64,000 bases of DNA from Gigaspora margarita. Lineage: Eukaryota; Glomeromycota; Glomeromycetes; Diversisporales; Gigasporaceae. The first letter of the stretch is position 1. Each line of letters opens with the position of its first letter. This document shows positions 1 to 11,375 of this stretch, piece by piece. The stretch covers positions 62,001 to 126,000 of the forward strand of contig WTPW01000662.1 in the NCBI GenBank assembly GCA_009809945.1. Direction: 5' to 3'. A model generated the notes under the pieces. It was not told where the DNA came from. It saw only the letters and a program-made list of their open reading frames with translations, and did not search any database. The translations under genes were made by a program, and so were the position numbers.

Positions 1-2387
1 AATAAAAAAAAAGCATCACAATCATTGCATCAGTAGTTATGTTCTTCTATATATTCGCCAAATGCAAACATTAAGCAATTATTAATACACAGAACATGTG
101 TGCTCGTACTATCTAAATTTACAGTAAGTTCTGTTTCAAATTTTCAACAAAGATGATGGTGTAATATTTCTATATTATTAATAAACTGATGCTTAATATT
201 AAAAATTTTAAATATTAGTATCACAATAAAATAAATAAATTTATATATAATTTTTTTACTAACCTGTATAGTTTGTTCTTTAATAACCGTTTGAATTAGA
301 CTAATTAAAGAATCAAATACGACATATCCATATTTATGGCAAATATTGTATAAACCTCCAAGATCTTTTCGATATACATATCTACCATTACATAACCTTG
401 CTATAAAAGAGGTTCACTTAATTCCATCAGGGTAAGTGGCTTCAAATTTATTCCAGAGAGATTGCTTATTATCTTTTAAATATAAGAGTGGTAAATTGGT
501 CTTTTTGTCAATAGCATAAGAACTCATACTAACATTGTTCTTATCTGTAAAAAAAGCTTTAAATTGCGCATCTTGAATATATAAAATACGAGATCTTGTA
601 ACTACTGGCTATTTTGTTATTGCCAAACAACTAGGTCCAATTAATTTTCGCATATTGTTTTGCTGCAAATATCAACCTATTGGAAACCTAAAAAAAAAAA
701 TTAATTATTTTGAATTATGTATTGTAAAAATTTTTATTACTAACTTTTAAATTTTTATGCAATTCTTTAGGACTAAAATTCTCAGCTATAACAGTTAAGA
801 TATGCCTTTTTCCATTAATTCCTTTTTTATTTTTGTCAAGAGAGTTTGAAAAACTTTGCCAAAAACGTGCTTCAGTATCAGTTAATTCATGTTCAATATT
901 TTTTTGAATTTTAGTTGATAGGTTTAACAATCCAGCATTATATAAATTTGATAATGTTTCTTGGTCCGGTACTGGATCTAATGCGCATGACCAAAATTCA
1001 AGCTATTTAATATATAAATATAAATTGTAAGTAATTTTATTAAGAAAATTTGGTTATAATAAAAGTAATTAAACTGCGATTCTTCTTTGGAAAATGGTTT
1101 AATATTTGTGCAGCCAACATTTTGCAACATTAACCTCCAGGCACACAATTCACATTCCATAAATGAATGTTCATCCGAATATAATTGTAAAAGGTAAGAT
1201 AATAATTCTATAATAGTACTTTTTTGAGCTTTCCACAAAGTAAAAAATTGATACCAATTTATTTGTGCAGTGAAATTTGGCGATGAAGATATTTTTTAAA
1301 TAATGTCTCTATTATTTCAAAATTATCCCAATCTGTAATATTGTATTTTAGTAGTGTATTTTTTTTATGTTGTAACATTTGTTGCACTTTAGAATTTTCA
1401 AGACTGAATAAAGACAAGCCATTATAATTTTGAAGAAAGGTCATTCATTGCCAAGCTTCAATAAGAGTAGCACCCTTTTGTGAGGTTATAAGCTTTTCTT
1501 GGTGATACACCATAATAACATATTCGTTTTCATTAGCAATATTTTGTACTATTAATTGTTGTATACCTCCAATTTTTTTTTGTAAATATAGCAAGGTAAT
1601 TAGGTCCTGCATATGCAAGATCAACATTTTTTGAAGACTCCAAGTTTACAATTAAAATGTTGATATCATTATATTTTATATAAAAAGGTATAAATTTAAT
1701 ATCAAACAACAATTGATTAATAATTTGATCATTAAAAAGTCCAAAACCAGCAGGTCCAGATATACGTGTCTTGCATGAAAAACTTTTTTGATATGTTATA
1801 CTAATAGCTGTTGAAATTGAAGCATGAACTTGACTTTGTAAATCATTTTCACATATAAAACCTGGTTGAAACCCATACTGCTTACTTCTAACTAGTGTTC
1901 CTCAAATTCAAATCAAATCAAATATTGGGTTAATTTGAATTTGATCAAATCAAATTGACCCTGATTTGAATTTGATTTGATTCAAATATTTGGATTTGAA
2001 TTTGATTTGAATTTGAATTTTTAATAGTAATTTTCAAATCAAATCAAATATTTGTCAAATCAAATCAAATTTGGCCAGATTTGAATTTGATCAAATCAAA
2101 TATAGTCAAATTTGAATTTGAATTTGATCAAATATTTGATTCAAATATTTGAAGATCAAATCAAATTGCGGATCCCTACTTCTAACGATTCTTACAATAA
2201 ATTCTTGTGAATTTAATACTGTTTGAATTCGACAATTAAGACGATAAGGTATAGTTTGCTTTTCTTCAGAAAATAACTACCAATTGAAACAAAAAGGTCC
2301 ATAATAGAGATTATCTATTATCTCTTCTAAAGATAGAAGTTGCGGACCCAAGAATGAAGGTTGCAAATGTGTATTTTTACTTGACAT
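1..2387 (-). pseudogene. Broken multi-exon gene of a Cys-rich, apparently multi-copy Glomeromycotina family (3' end outside window)
   Basis: Read on the minus strand, the ATG at 2387 opens MSSKNTHLQPSFLGPQLLSL. The similarity continues in pieces to the window edge: SKQYGFQPGFICENDL (about 1850), ELTDTEARFWQSFSNSL (about 860), SNRLIFAAKQYAR (about 670), SSYAIDKKTNLPLLYLKD (about 500) and a terminal Cys-rich part, HVLCINNCLMFAFGEY (about 90), then CNDCDAFF. Good GT-AG introns are visible at 744-688 (57 nt) and starting at 263. At least five in-frame stops occur (for example after CFNW, after AITK and after DGIK), and there are frame changes near 1627 and 1444. A MITE at 1893-2178 splits the coding sequence. 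The layout matches a predicted protein family I recall as repeated in Rhizophagus genomes; its function is unknown to me. The C-terminal Cys/His pairs suggest metal binding. A transposon origin is possible but unproven. Confidence 0.6.
1893..2178. mobile_element. hAT-like MITE with a TCAAAT-word interior, inserted in the upstream pseudogene
   Basis: The 286-bp element starts TAGTGTTCC and ends GGATCCCTA (imperfect terminal inverted repeats). It is flanked by an exact 8-bp duplication, CTTCTAAC, at 1885-1892 and 2179-2186. An 8-bp duplication with TAG-type ends is the usual hAT signature. The interior is almost entirely permutations of TCAAAT and its complement, in both orientations, so it can fold on itself. 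It has no coding capacity. The pseudogene reading (IVRIVRS, then SKQYGF) resumes on either side, which supports a discrete insertion. Confidence 0.82.
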
Positions 2388-2410
2388 AATATGTGAAAAA
2401 AAATCCAATA

Positions 2411-2593
2411 CAGGTGACCCCCGATAATATCAATCTACGTTAATATCAACCTAAGCCAAAATCAAATTTTTACAAATTTTTATATATCAAAATTCCCTCG
2501 TATATATCAACTTTAATATGAATTTTCGTTAATATCACTATCAACATAATTTTGAACAGGTTCAAATGGGTTGATATTAACGAGGGTCACCTG
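2411..2593. mobile_element. Tc1/mariner-pogo-type MITE (183 bp)
   Basis: Terminal inverted repeats run inward for about 25 bp: CAGGTGACCCCCGATAATAT on the left, and CAGGTGACCCTCGTTAATAT as the reverse complement of the right end. TA dinucleotides flank both sides (2409-2410 and 2594-2595). TA target duplication with CAG-type ends is usual for pogo/Tigger-like elements. It lies just upstream of the ATG of the broken gene at 2387. Non-coding. Confidence 0.8.
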
Positions 2594-3140
2594 TACTATC
2601 ACATATGTTTGTAAAGAAGAACCATGGCTACCAAAAAAAACTGCTATATAAAAGTACAAAAAATTTTAACTATATAGAACAAATATGTTAAAATTCTGCC
2701 AATACACAGAATAAATTAGGTTAGATATTGTTACCAAAATTAGTTGAAAAATTAATTCCCACAGTCGCTAAAATATATATACAAGTTTTACTCAATTTAA
2801 GTTATTCAAAGTAGTCCAAAGTCAGAATTCTCATATAACGATAATAATAGTAATTATTCCATAATACCATATTAAGTTCTGATTCTATAGAATAGAGGAG
2901 ATATCAAAAAATTTTAATTATATTGTTAACGTTAGGCACAAACTTGTCAGCAAAATTTTAAATTTATAACAATCAGGTTTTTATAAATACTTACTTTTGT
3001 TTAATCCATTATTATGCCAATTGCCTACTTGCTAACTTCAGATAATTCTTGATCATTAAATATAACAACCCTGACCTGAATCAGCTTATAAGCAACAGCT
3101 TGATTTTGGCTACAAGATATTCTATACTTATGTAAAATTT

Positions 3141-4102
3141 TTTTTTTTTTTTTTTAACGTATGGACTTTGCCATGTAACTTTTTTATTAACAATTTTGTC
3201 ATGATTAACACCTTTTTTAAGATCGTTTTTAAGTTACATATATAATTTGTGCTACCCCCTATTAGTCACCCAATTTGTCCATTAACAGCTATACTTCCTC
3301 TATTTTTAATTTTTAGTATTTTTATGTATTTCACCACAATTACTAATCTAGAGCGGCTATAGCTACCTACTAACAGATTAATCCTTGTCCCACCCATGCT
3401 TAACCTGCATGTTCAGAGATTATTCCTAAATCGTACATGCTGTGCTGCCGCCATCGTGTTCGTATCTCAAGACTTCTTTAGAAGCTGCCGTAACATGATC
3501 TGTATCTCAAGCCACAGCCTTCCTAATTAGTCATTCCTTCTTANTCCTTGCCCTTGTAGGGTTCACAACAACCCNGATACCNACATTCTGACTTCCATNC
3601 TTCCCTGGATTCTTTACCGGTCTCTCCCTTACTCCCAGCCGACAACCCGGAAGGATTGGTCTGCTCAGGCTTTAAGTGCCTTTATGGTCTCCCTTTCCTT
3701 GGTACACATTTCCAGAACGCATGTCCTTTTCCTCCGGTACGATTAACCAGCAGTTTGGCTGGTATATCCCCCCTTCTAAGGATCTTGTCGTTCGGTTCTC
3801 CGATCTCTGATTCTAGTTCCAGATTTGGTCTTTCCTGTGATATCGTCATAGATCATTGCTACCTCCCAACTTGGGACTTTCCAAACGGGCTTTCGGTTTA
3901 GGAATTTGGTTTCTGGATTTATTATGCCGAAGCTCCCATTTCTAGATGGTATAACCAGACTACAGATTTTCTAAATCCAACCACGGATAGCCGCTAGCCA
4001 TATGCAAGCCTATTTTCCAAAGTTGTTATCAGTGGGATTTGAACTCTAGACCTGCCGCTTGGGGGGTGACAACCTACTAACTGAGCTAGTTCGCCACACC
4101 CT
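3141..4102 (-). mobile_element. Long tRNA-derived SINE, full length, about 960 bp
   Basis: The element reads on the minus strand. Its 5' end (4102 downward) has a tRNA-like head with an A box TAGCTCAGTTAGTAGG and a B box AGTTCAAATCC about 35 nt apart, as in an internal RNA polymerase III promoter. The 3' end is an A tract (T run at 3138-3155). An exact 16-bp target duplication, TACTTATGTAAAATTT, flanks it at 3125-3140 and 4103-4118. The body is more G+C-rich than its surroundings and has no credible protein; the 81-codon frame at 3656-3901 is in another phase and looks accidental. Four ambiguous bases (3544, 3575, 3582, 3599) lie inside. The length is far beyond typical 150-500 bp SINEs, so a composite or a fused partner-LINE tail is possible. 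Confidence 0.82.
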
Positions 4103-4118
4103 TACTTATGTAAAATTT

Positions 4119-6454
4119 GTAAACGCATATGTCTATTACTAATCTTCGATTATTTTGACTCCATACACTTCAAGTTATCTGTAATTTTAAATTTATTTAT
4201 GAATTGAAACTTGAAATAAGTTTTAAGTACTACAACACACAGCTAAGTATATTCAATTATATTTTTTATCTAAAACGATATTACTGTCGATTTACTGTAG
4301 CCTTCTAGTATCCATTTTTCAATTCTTGTATCACATCTTGATTAAGCATTCAGTAAAGTAGTGCTATATGGCAGTACAAATTCAAATAAAAATATGAAAA
4401 ATTATACTAAATTTTGATCATAATATAAACTTGCAAAACTCAATTTTTATAAGCAATCCTTTTTAATTTTCATGTTGTGTAAGAACAGCCAGTAAGAAAA
4501 TAACTTTGATAAATTTTTTCTTTTGCAAGCCATGCGTACCATCTAAGTTTGTCCTAATTTGCATTTCTATATAGTACTACTTTACTATATACTGATTTTG
4601 TTTTGGGTATTAATAATTTTGTACAAACTGTATTTGTGCAAGGTTTTTATTGTAAAATTCCTTTCATACGTAACTTTGCTAGTTATATATTAAAAAATTG
4701 TGCAACTTATCTAAAATTTCAGTGCAAGGTACCCCTTGATTGGTACCCCTTGTTTTGTTCTGAATACAAATTAAAGGCTAATTTACTAATAATTATTTAT
4801 TACTTATGGGCTAATATACGCTCCTTACAAAATACCCCAAAGTAATATACCGCCTGCTATACAATATACTCAGGATATAAATCAAGATTTGTTGTTACTT
4901 GAAATGTAAAATACTTGGGTACCTTTGCACCGAAATTTACAATATAGAATATCAGGAATCTTGATTTTAAAAAAATATATGTTATTTAACCCCAAATTTA
5001 CTTATAAAATATTGATCATTGATTCTCCTAATTTCACGGATCATCAATTAAGTGAGTATTATTGATTTATATGGTAAAATTTAGATTTTACTATGTAGCA
5101 ACTATTATTGACCCAGATTTAACCAGGGTTGGGTTGGGTTGGATCAGACCTGGGTCAGGTCTGACATAAGACGGGTCTGACCTGAGTTAGGCCCAAACCC
5201 AATCCAACCTATTAAGACCCCTAGTTAGAACTACTCATGGGTAGTTCAAAGAGTGCCTATAGTCTAATAGACCAGGTTTGTTTTCTATTTTACCAAAACC
5301 AAACATGTTCATGAACTTTTTTTCGAACTGAACCCAAACTGAACCCAGACTTGGTTTAAAAGTTCAATAATAACTCTGACTGAACTAGATTTTTAACATT
5401 AAGTCTGGTTTGGGTTCAGTTCGAATTCAGACTGAACTCAAACTCAACCCAATGTTCAGTTCAGTTCAGTTTTTAGAAATACTAGATCTGACTGTATAAT
5501 AACCAGTGTTACCAATGCCAAAGTAATTTAACTCAATTCTAAATTAATACAGTAAAACCTCTAAAAAAAAATACAACCTCTCTAAATTCAATCTTAAATC
5601 CCAGCCCAAAAATTTTCATGACCTCTGTAAATGACCTTTTCTTATTGTTTTCTAAGTACACTAAATTTTTGGTCACAGAGAGTGCATCTAATGCACTCTT
5701 ATCTTAGATATAACATTAATGTTTTAACATCAACCCTCTCCTAAGATATAAGCATACATTTCGTTACTCATGTTGTTAACCTATTTTACTAAAATACTGT
5801 CTTTAGGAATATAAGTAAATTATTAATAAAATAAATTAGCGATATAAACTTTTTAAAAATAAATTACCAAACTTCAATAGATTTATAAATTATATTTATG
5901 CTTATTGGCTAAACTAAACCATCTAAATATGCCTCTTATCTAACTTCTGAATTACTTTGCCGATTACCAAATTACTTTAGTATGTTGTAGAGCCGAAGGT
6001 GTGCTTTCTAAATTTTTATATCATAACCCCGCGAATTCGTATTTGTGATTGTGAATTTAATTTTTGTGAAGTGAATCATTACTTTAATTAGAATTTATTA
6101 GATGAGATTATCTACAAAAATCAACAAATCACAATGAAAGTTCACTATGCTAATCAAGTATAATATATATTAACGTTAGGGTTAGGTTGATCAGTATAGT
6201 GTAGATATTAAATTTGGCCTATACTATACTGATCTGCTATAATTTCCACTGAAATGGATAAACTTTTGGAAATGTCTACTAAAATTAGCCAGAATTACCA
6301 TAAGCAGTTGTGCTTGTGTTGTATAGCATTTGCTAGTGGTCTTTTGCCTGCACAATGCAGGCTAGTCATTAATATGAAAATGTGAATGGTAGAATTTAAA
6401 ATTATGATTAAAATGTCATTAGTGTAGGAGGCAGAATTGGTATCTCTTGGCGAG
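4119..6454. other. Gene-free A+T-rich stretch with word-repeat tracts
   Basis: I see no credible gene. Two inverted word-repeat tracts stand out. Positions 5111-5223 hold GGTTGGGTTGG and GGTCTGACC words and end in GACCCCTA, which resembles a hAT terminus. Positions 5270-5484 are built from GAACTGAACCC and its complement. Both resemble the interiors of the bounded MITEs elsewhere in the window, but I could not find matching duplications. A short hairpin at about 6190-6233 has GATCAGTATAGTGTAG against its near complement, preceded by telomere-like GTTAGGGTTAGG at 6175-6186. Confidence 0.5.
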
Positions 6455-6872
6455 TAGGGGTCGGATCCGTGAATATTCATAATTATAAATGGATATTCAT
6501 TAAATATTCAATAATTGTTACACAAAATTCATGGATAGTACATACATTATTGGGCAAAAATTGGTGAATAACGTGTAAAATACCCAGGTGGTTATAAACC
6601 AAAAATAGAAAAACAGGGTTATACAGATTTTTTTCATAAAACAGCCAATAAAATTGTGATAAACTTGAAATAGGCCTGGTATAAATTAGGGGGTATCGAT
6701 CATGGGGTATTTTTCATGGTAATATTCAGTTAGCATTTGTAATCAGTGTATATTCGCATGAATATTTGCAGTTACAAATAATAGCATGGGTATCCATACT
6801 ATTCGTGTATATCCAAAATCTGTGAATATTTACTAAATAGTCATGATGGATATTCAAAGGATCCAACCTCTA
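6455..6872. mobile_element. hAT-like MITE with a GAATATTC-word interior (418 bp)
   Basis: Left end TAGGGGTCGGATCC and right end reading TAGAGGTTGGATCC on the complement form inverted termini that continue into GAATATTC and GAATATCC words. The flanking 8-mers TTGGCGAG (6447-6454) and TTAGCAAG (6873-6880) match at 6 of 8 positions, and both differences are G-to-A. That fits an aged target duplication. The interior is rich in ATGAATATTC-type words. Non-coding. Confidence 0.68.
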
Positions 6873-9550
6873 TTAGCAAGGATGTTGCAGTTAATTCCTT
6901 TTACTTGTGATTTACTTGTTTTAATTCTGATCATTTGCAGATAATTTTATATCACACTTATTCTAATTTGCATCTGCTTAGCCATCTTTTCTGTTGACTA
7001 TGCATACACATGTGTGCGCATCAAATAACTTATGATTTTACCTTTTTTTGGTATAATTGAAGATCTAACCAAATTAGTATCATGATTTATTGTACTATAC
7101 TTGTATTTTTACTATTATTATTTTACCTCTTTTGGTATAATCGAGCAGCTAACCAAATTAGTATTGTGATTGTTAGCGCTTAGAAATGATTGTTAACACT
7201 TGGTGTTACTCTAAATTATTTTTCTAGTAAATTTTGGTTGTATTGGCATTTATTTTTAGTAATTAATTTTCTTTGGCTTAACTTTTTTTGGTAATTTTGG
7301 GGGTCACAAATTTTAACTGATTGTAGTCTATACTCTATTCTCTTGCATATGTGCATGCGCATGCATAAGAGCAGTGCATGCAAAATGCTGCACAAGTGCT
7401 AGCGCAGGCGCTCTCAAATTTTTTGCTTATCAAACATCGGTTGTATATATAAAAAAATTGCAAATGATGATTAAAAAGGAAATCTAATATTATACACAAA
7501 GCATATCTTAATTACTAAATATAAAATGATTACCTAACCATAAATGGTAATGAAATAGTTGCAAAAAAATAGATTAATAAAAATCACATATTTTAATTAC
7601 CAAATATAAAATAATTACCTAACGTTATCAGGAAAAAATTAATTATTATAGTTTAGTTCAAAGCTCAATAATCGATATAAAAGATTTATATGCATGTACT
7701 ATTTATTTTACTTTATTGATATTTTAAAATATGCATGCTTCATAAACAATTAACACTATGAAATTACTAAAAGTAGAGTTCCCGTCTATTATCCGTTTAT
7801 CCATTTAGATTAATATGACAGTTGATCTAAAATTTGATCTAATATTAATAGCAACTTTTAGATATTGGCATTTCTTTAGTATGATTTATCTTTGCAGCTT
7901 TCTTGTAATCAATAAACATCTTCCCTTCATTCTTTGCATTTCATTTTCATTCTATCAAATCAAATTATAATAAAATTACTCGGCATCATGTATATGTCTG
8001 TCCATTTAAATCAAGAATATAACTGACTATCAAGATATTATTGTATAATTGTTTGCTTAAAAATAGTTACGTTCTTGATTCAATTTTACTTCTAAATATG
8101 GTACATTAATAGTTGATAGAGACTAAATTACCTTTATCATAATTACATCGTAATTGCATAACTAATTACTATATAATTACATCACCAAATTCTGGGTTGG
8201 ATGCATCAAATCTAGGTTGGCATTTAGCCCAATTTGTTAGCAGGTTCTACAGAATTATCAGCTGGGCATTTTTTACTTAATGAATGGATATGAAATTTTT
8301 TATGATCTTAGAGCAAAATTGATCGATTCTGACCCAGCTGAACACGATTCTGATGCACTCCAAAATAATCTGACCCATACTTTTGAAGAGGATCTCTCAA
8401 TCGATCGAACATGTGACTATAACTGGACCTATCACATATTTTGATTGGATAAATAGATTCAAGACAAAAGCTACCTTGATACTTATGTATCAAGCAGCTA
8501 TTTATCAAAAGTTTCATTCAAGACTATTTTTATCAGACAATTAAAAATAACAACTTATTACTTACTTATTTATTGTGAATTTATTTAATTTGATATTATA
8601 AAACCTTCATACTTAATATTGTAAAGCAAAAAAAATAAATTTATATCAACAATCAATCAATCAAAATTACCAGCCATTATGATGTGCTTGTTCTTAATTA
8701 TCTGATTGGATAAAAAAGTGCCTTGACTAATAAAAGAATACATCATCGTATATTTCAACTAGTATACCAGGAGCAGAGTATGAAATACGAAGTGTAAGGT
8801 TATCTGAAGAGTGAAATGTTGTGAACAAATACGGTTCTTTGATTGGTTATATTTTCACATGACATTATGGAATGCGATGGTCCGATTGCATTTTATATTA
8901 AACCGGTTTGGTATGGCTTTCGTATGTACGTACGTGCTATTCGTACATGATTATCCCTTTAAAAAGACTATTTTAAGTAAGTCTTTCAAGTTTAAGTTGT
9001 GCCTCATTTTTTATTTGATTTATTATTTATTTTTATCTTACCAGTGTTATTATAATAATATTTCTGCATTCAAAAATCACAGCATTTCCTTATTCTGCCC
9101 CTGCTTTATTTGATCGATCATTGTTACATTCGATCATCCTTAAGCCTTCCAATTGTTCCTCAGTAACACATGTTGCTCCTATTACCTTATTTAGATATCC
9201 TTGGGGAAGAGTAATTCGTTCTACAATTAATTAAAGCTATCGTGATGCGTCGAATGTCTATATTACTAATCATTATGCCATTGCTTTTGTACACAGATTA
9301 ATTATGTATAAATTATTATTGCTTCTTTTAGGGACGAATGAATATGAAGCATTTAAATATTATCGTTTCGCCCCTCACATAAAGTAATAGTACAATCAAG
9401 TTTATAGGTATTGAAGGGCAATTAGACTTTTAGTTGTCATATCTCAATGACGAATTAATTGTGTAAGAGAGAAGGAAGTTAAACTGACAATTGATTGGTG
9501 TAAATAATTTATCTAGATTACATATGTATATAAGTCTGATGTGTTCGCTC
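6873..9550. other. Gene-free stretch with small local duplications
   Basis: No gene could be supported. A local direct duplication lies at about 7038-7175 (two copies of a segment containing GGTATAAT then CTAACCAAATTAGTAT, about 85 bp apart). A second duplicated segment sits at about 7490-7625 (ACCAAATATAAAAT words). The 100-codon frame at 8811-9113 has no recognisable domain and low-complexity composition. I do not call it. Confidence 0.4.
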
Positions 9551-11030
9551 TTTATATATTGAAAGGTTTTGAAAAACCTGTCAATGAAGTGACAGGGTGA
9601 TTATTATTGCGAGATTAGATGACTTTATGACCGATTATGTTATGTATTCTTTTATGGTTATTCTTTGATTATTGTTGTGAGATTTTGTAACTTGTATTTA
9701 CAGGTAATTTCAGATTTGCATATAATTTTGATATTCACATAGTTATGATTTATTGTTAGATTGATAACAGGGGTAAGGGACAATGACTGTAGCCAAGTAT
9801 GAACCAGTGATACAGGAGGAGTATTTAAGGCTGAGAATCTCAGTGAAGAAGGTCATCTTTCTTTTAACTATTGCTCGCCTTGTGAAGGCTGGCTCTATCA
9901 TTTCCACCATATACATTTCAAATTGTTTTAAAAAATAAATAAAAAAAATAAAAATAAAAAATTTTCATAAAGAAACTTTAATATGTTAAATAACTGTATA
10001 GAGCAAGTAGTATTGTCATACATAACATTGAATATGTCTACGAATCGCACAATGCATGCCAGGAGTTGGACGAAACTGACCTTAACAGAGCTAAAGGACT
10101 TGTGTGCAGCTTGTGGCCTTTCCGTGAAAGGCAATAAAGAAGAGCTAGGTGAAAGGCTGCTCGATTATTTCGAGAAACGAAAAGATAAAGTCCAGAGGCG
10201 CAGTCGAAAGGGAGCAATAAAGGGCAGGAACAAGGTCCTGCAGATATTGGAGATAGGACGGAAGAGGCAGTAGATGTGGAATTGGATGTAGATGGTGGTG
10301 GTGAGTTTGAGGATGAATTGGATGAAGACTTGCAGGAAGCTAATAATAGGATTAGAGAGGAGTTTGCAACAAATTTCTGAGGGAAAGAAAAGTTAGTTCA
10401 GTTCTAGTGGATATTTTTCTGACAGCTCTAAGTAGTATTGAAAGAAGATAGATAAGAGTTTTTCAGCCTTGTATAGGGAGATTGAAGAAGAAGATTTGTT
10501 GGAGGAGGCTTGGTCGAAGGTAGAATTGTCTAAACCACATGACCAGCATGTGTATAATTTTCTAGCGAAATTTGGTAGGTGTTTAGATAAAGTAATAAGA
10601 ATGTTACCAGATTCTGTTAAAAAGGAAGTTTTTAGTGTACGTGATGAGGTAGAATCAAGGGCCGTTACATTGAGATTAGCATATGATAGGGGATGGGGAG
10701 CTGCACTGCAAATAGTAGGAAGTGATGATAAGATGATGGAAAAGTACAAAGACTGCATATCTGAAATTGGCCAGATAGTGTACTATTCACATCCATATGC
10801 CAGAGGTTATAGTAGTAAATTCCATAAGTATCAACACAAGAGTAAGAGAGCAACCCTTTCTTTATCTGATTCTGAAAGAGAGTATTATAAGAGAAGTAAG
10901 AAAAAGAGAAAAGAGCACCATCCTTTTGGAGTAGAAATTTTTATAGACCCTTGGATCGACAAGGAACAATTACCTGCTATAACTGCGGAGGCATTGGGTA
11001 CATCATCTTTTGTTACTCATGCATAAAAAA
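9551..11030 (+). mobile_element. 5' part of a retroelement with gag-like SAP protein (copy A)
   Basis: A TATA-like TTTATATATT (9551-9560) is followed by a small hairpin, CCTGTCA...TGACAGG (9577-9596). A leader of about 400 bp precedes the gag-like ORF at 9983. The same hairpin and leader blocks recur at 22.9, 24.5 and 25.3 kb in the opposite orientation: GATGACTTTAT just inside the hairpin, and AAGGTCATCTTTCTTTT then AAGGCTGGCTCTATC near the ORF. This defines a multi-copy element. No reverse transcriptase or recombinase follows, so the copy is truncated. Class is uncertain; SAP-bearing gag-like proteins make me think of a DIRS/Ngaro-like or LTR element. Confidence 0.55.
9983..11026 (+). pseudogene. 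gag-like protein: SAP domain, acidic linker, helical domain, zinc-knuckle remnant
   Basis: The first segment (9983-10273) carries a SAP helix-turn-helix, with the core WTKLTLTELKDLCAACGL and then GNKEELGERLLDYF; SAP domains bind DNA or chromatin. It runs into a basic tail. The reading then changes phase to an acidic stretch (DVELDVDGG, then EDELDEDLQ) ending at a stop near 10380. A further segment (10469-11026), back in the first phase, gives the 185-residue helical part with a Lys/Arg-rich patch (KRSKKKRKEHH). At 10975 the other phase encodes CYNCGGIGYIIFC, a CCHC zinc knuckle whose His is Tyr. Two phase switches plus a stop argue for decay. Placement right after a repeated leader points to a retroelement gag rather than a host gene. 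Confidence 0.6.
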
Positions 11031-11185
11031 AAGAAACTAGTGTATATGTGCGTTGTAATTACCAGTTGAGTGTAAATAAATAATTTATGTCTCGTAAGTA
11101 ATGGTATTAACAAATATTTACGTAAAATTCAGTATGGATGCACAATCTCACTAATGTTATGTTTTATTACTGATTTTGATATATT

Positions 11186-11375
11186 CTCTTATTAGGCTAT
11201 TCAAAAGTTGATTTTTCATTTTGCATTACAGGATTTCAAAATTCGGGATGGATGGACAGATTTTTTATTTTTATTTTTATTTTTTTTTATTTTAGTTTAC
11301 TGCAAAAAGAATAATGCTCACATTTAAGGTTATACAAGGTTAATTTTTCATATGCCAACTTTGTACCATACACAT
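11186..11375 (+). repeat. Single copy of the TTAGGCC-AAAGTTGATTTTTCATTTTGC repeat family
   Basis: The segment contains TTAGGCTATTCAAAAG, then TTGATTTTTCATTTTGC, TTTACTGCAAAAAGAATAAT and AAGGTTATACAAGGTTAA. The same order of blocks occurs three times at 50.15-51.6 kb. A dispersed, non-coding repeat is the simplest reading; no target duplication was found. Confidence 0.55.

Noticed and set aside
4020..4102. A tRNA gene on the minus strand
   Set aside because: A and B boxes are present but the acceptor stem does not pair convincingly, and the unit is the head of an A-tailed element with a target duplication. Called as SINE.
8811..9113. 100-codon plus-strand ORF
   Set aside because: Hydrophobic low-complexity translation of A+T-rich DNA; no domain.
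10393..10758. 121-codon minus-strand ORF
   Set aside because: Antisense shadow of the gag-like coding segment.
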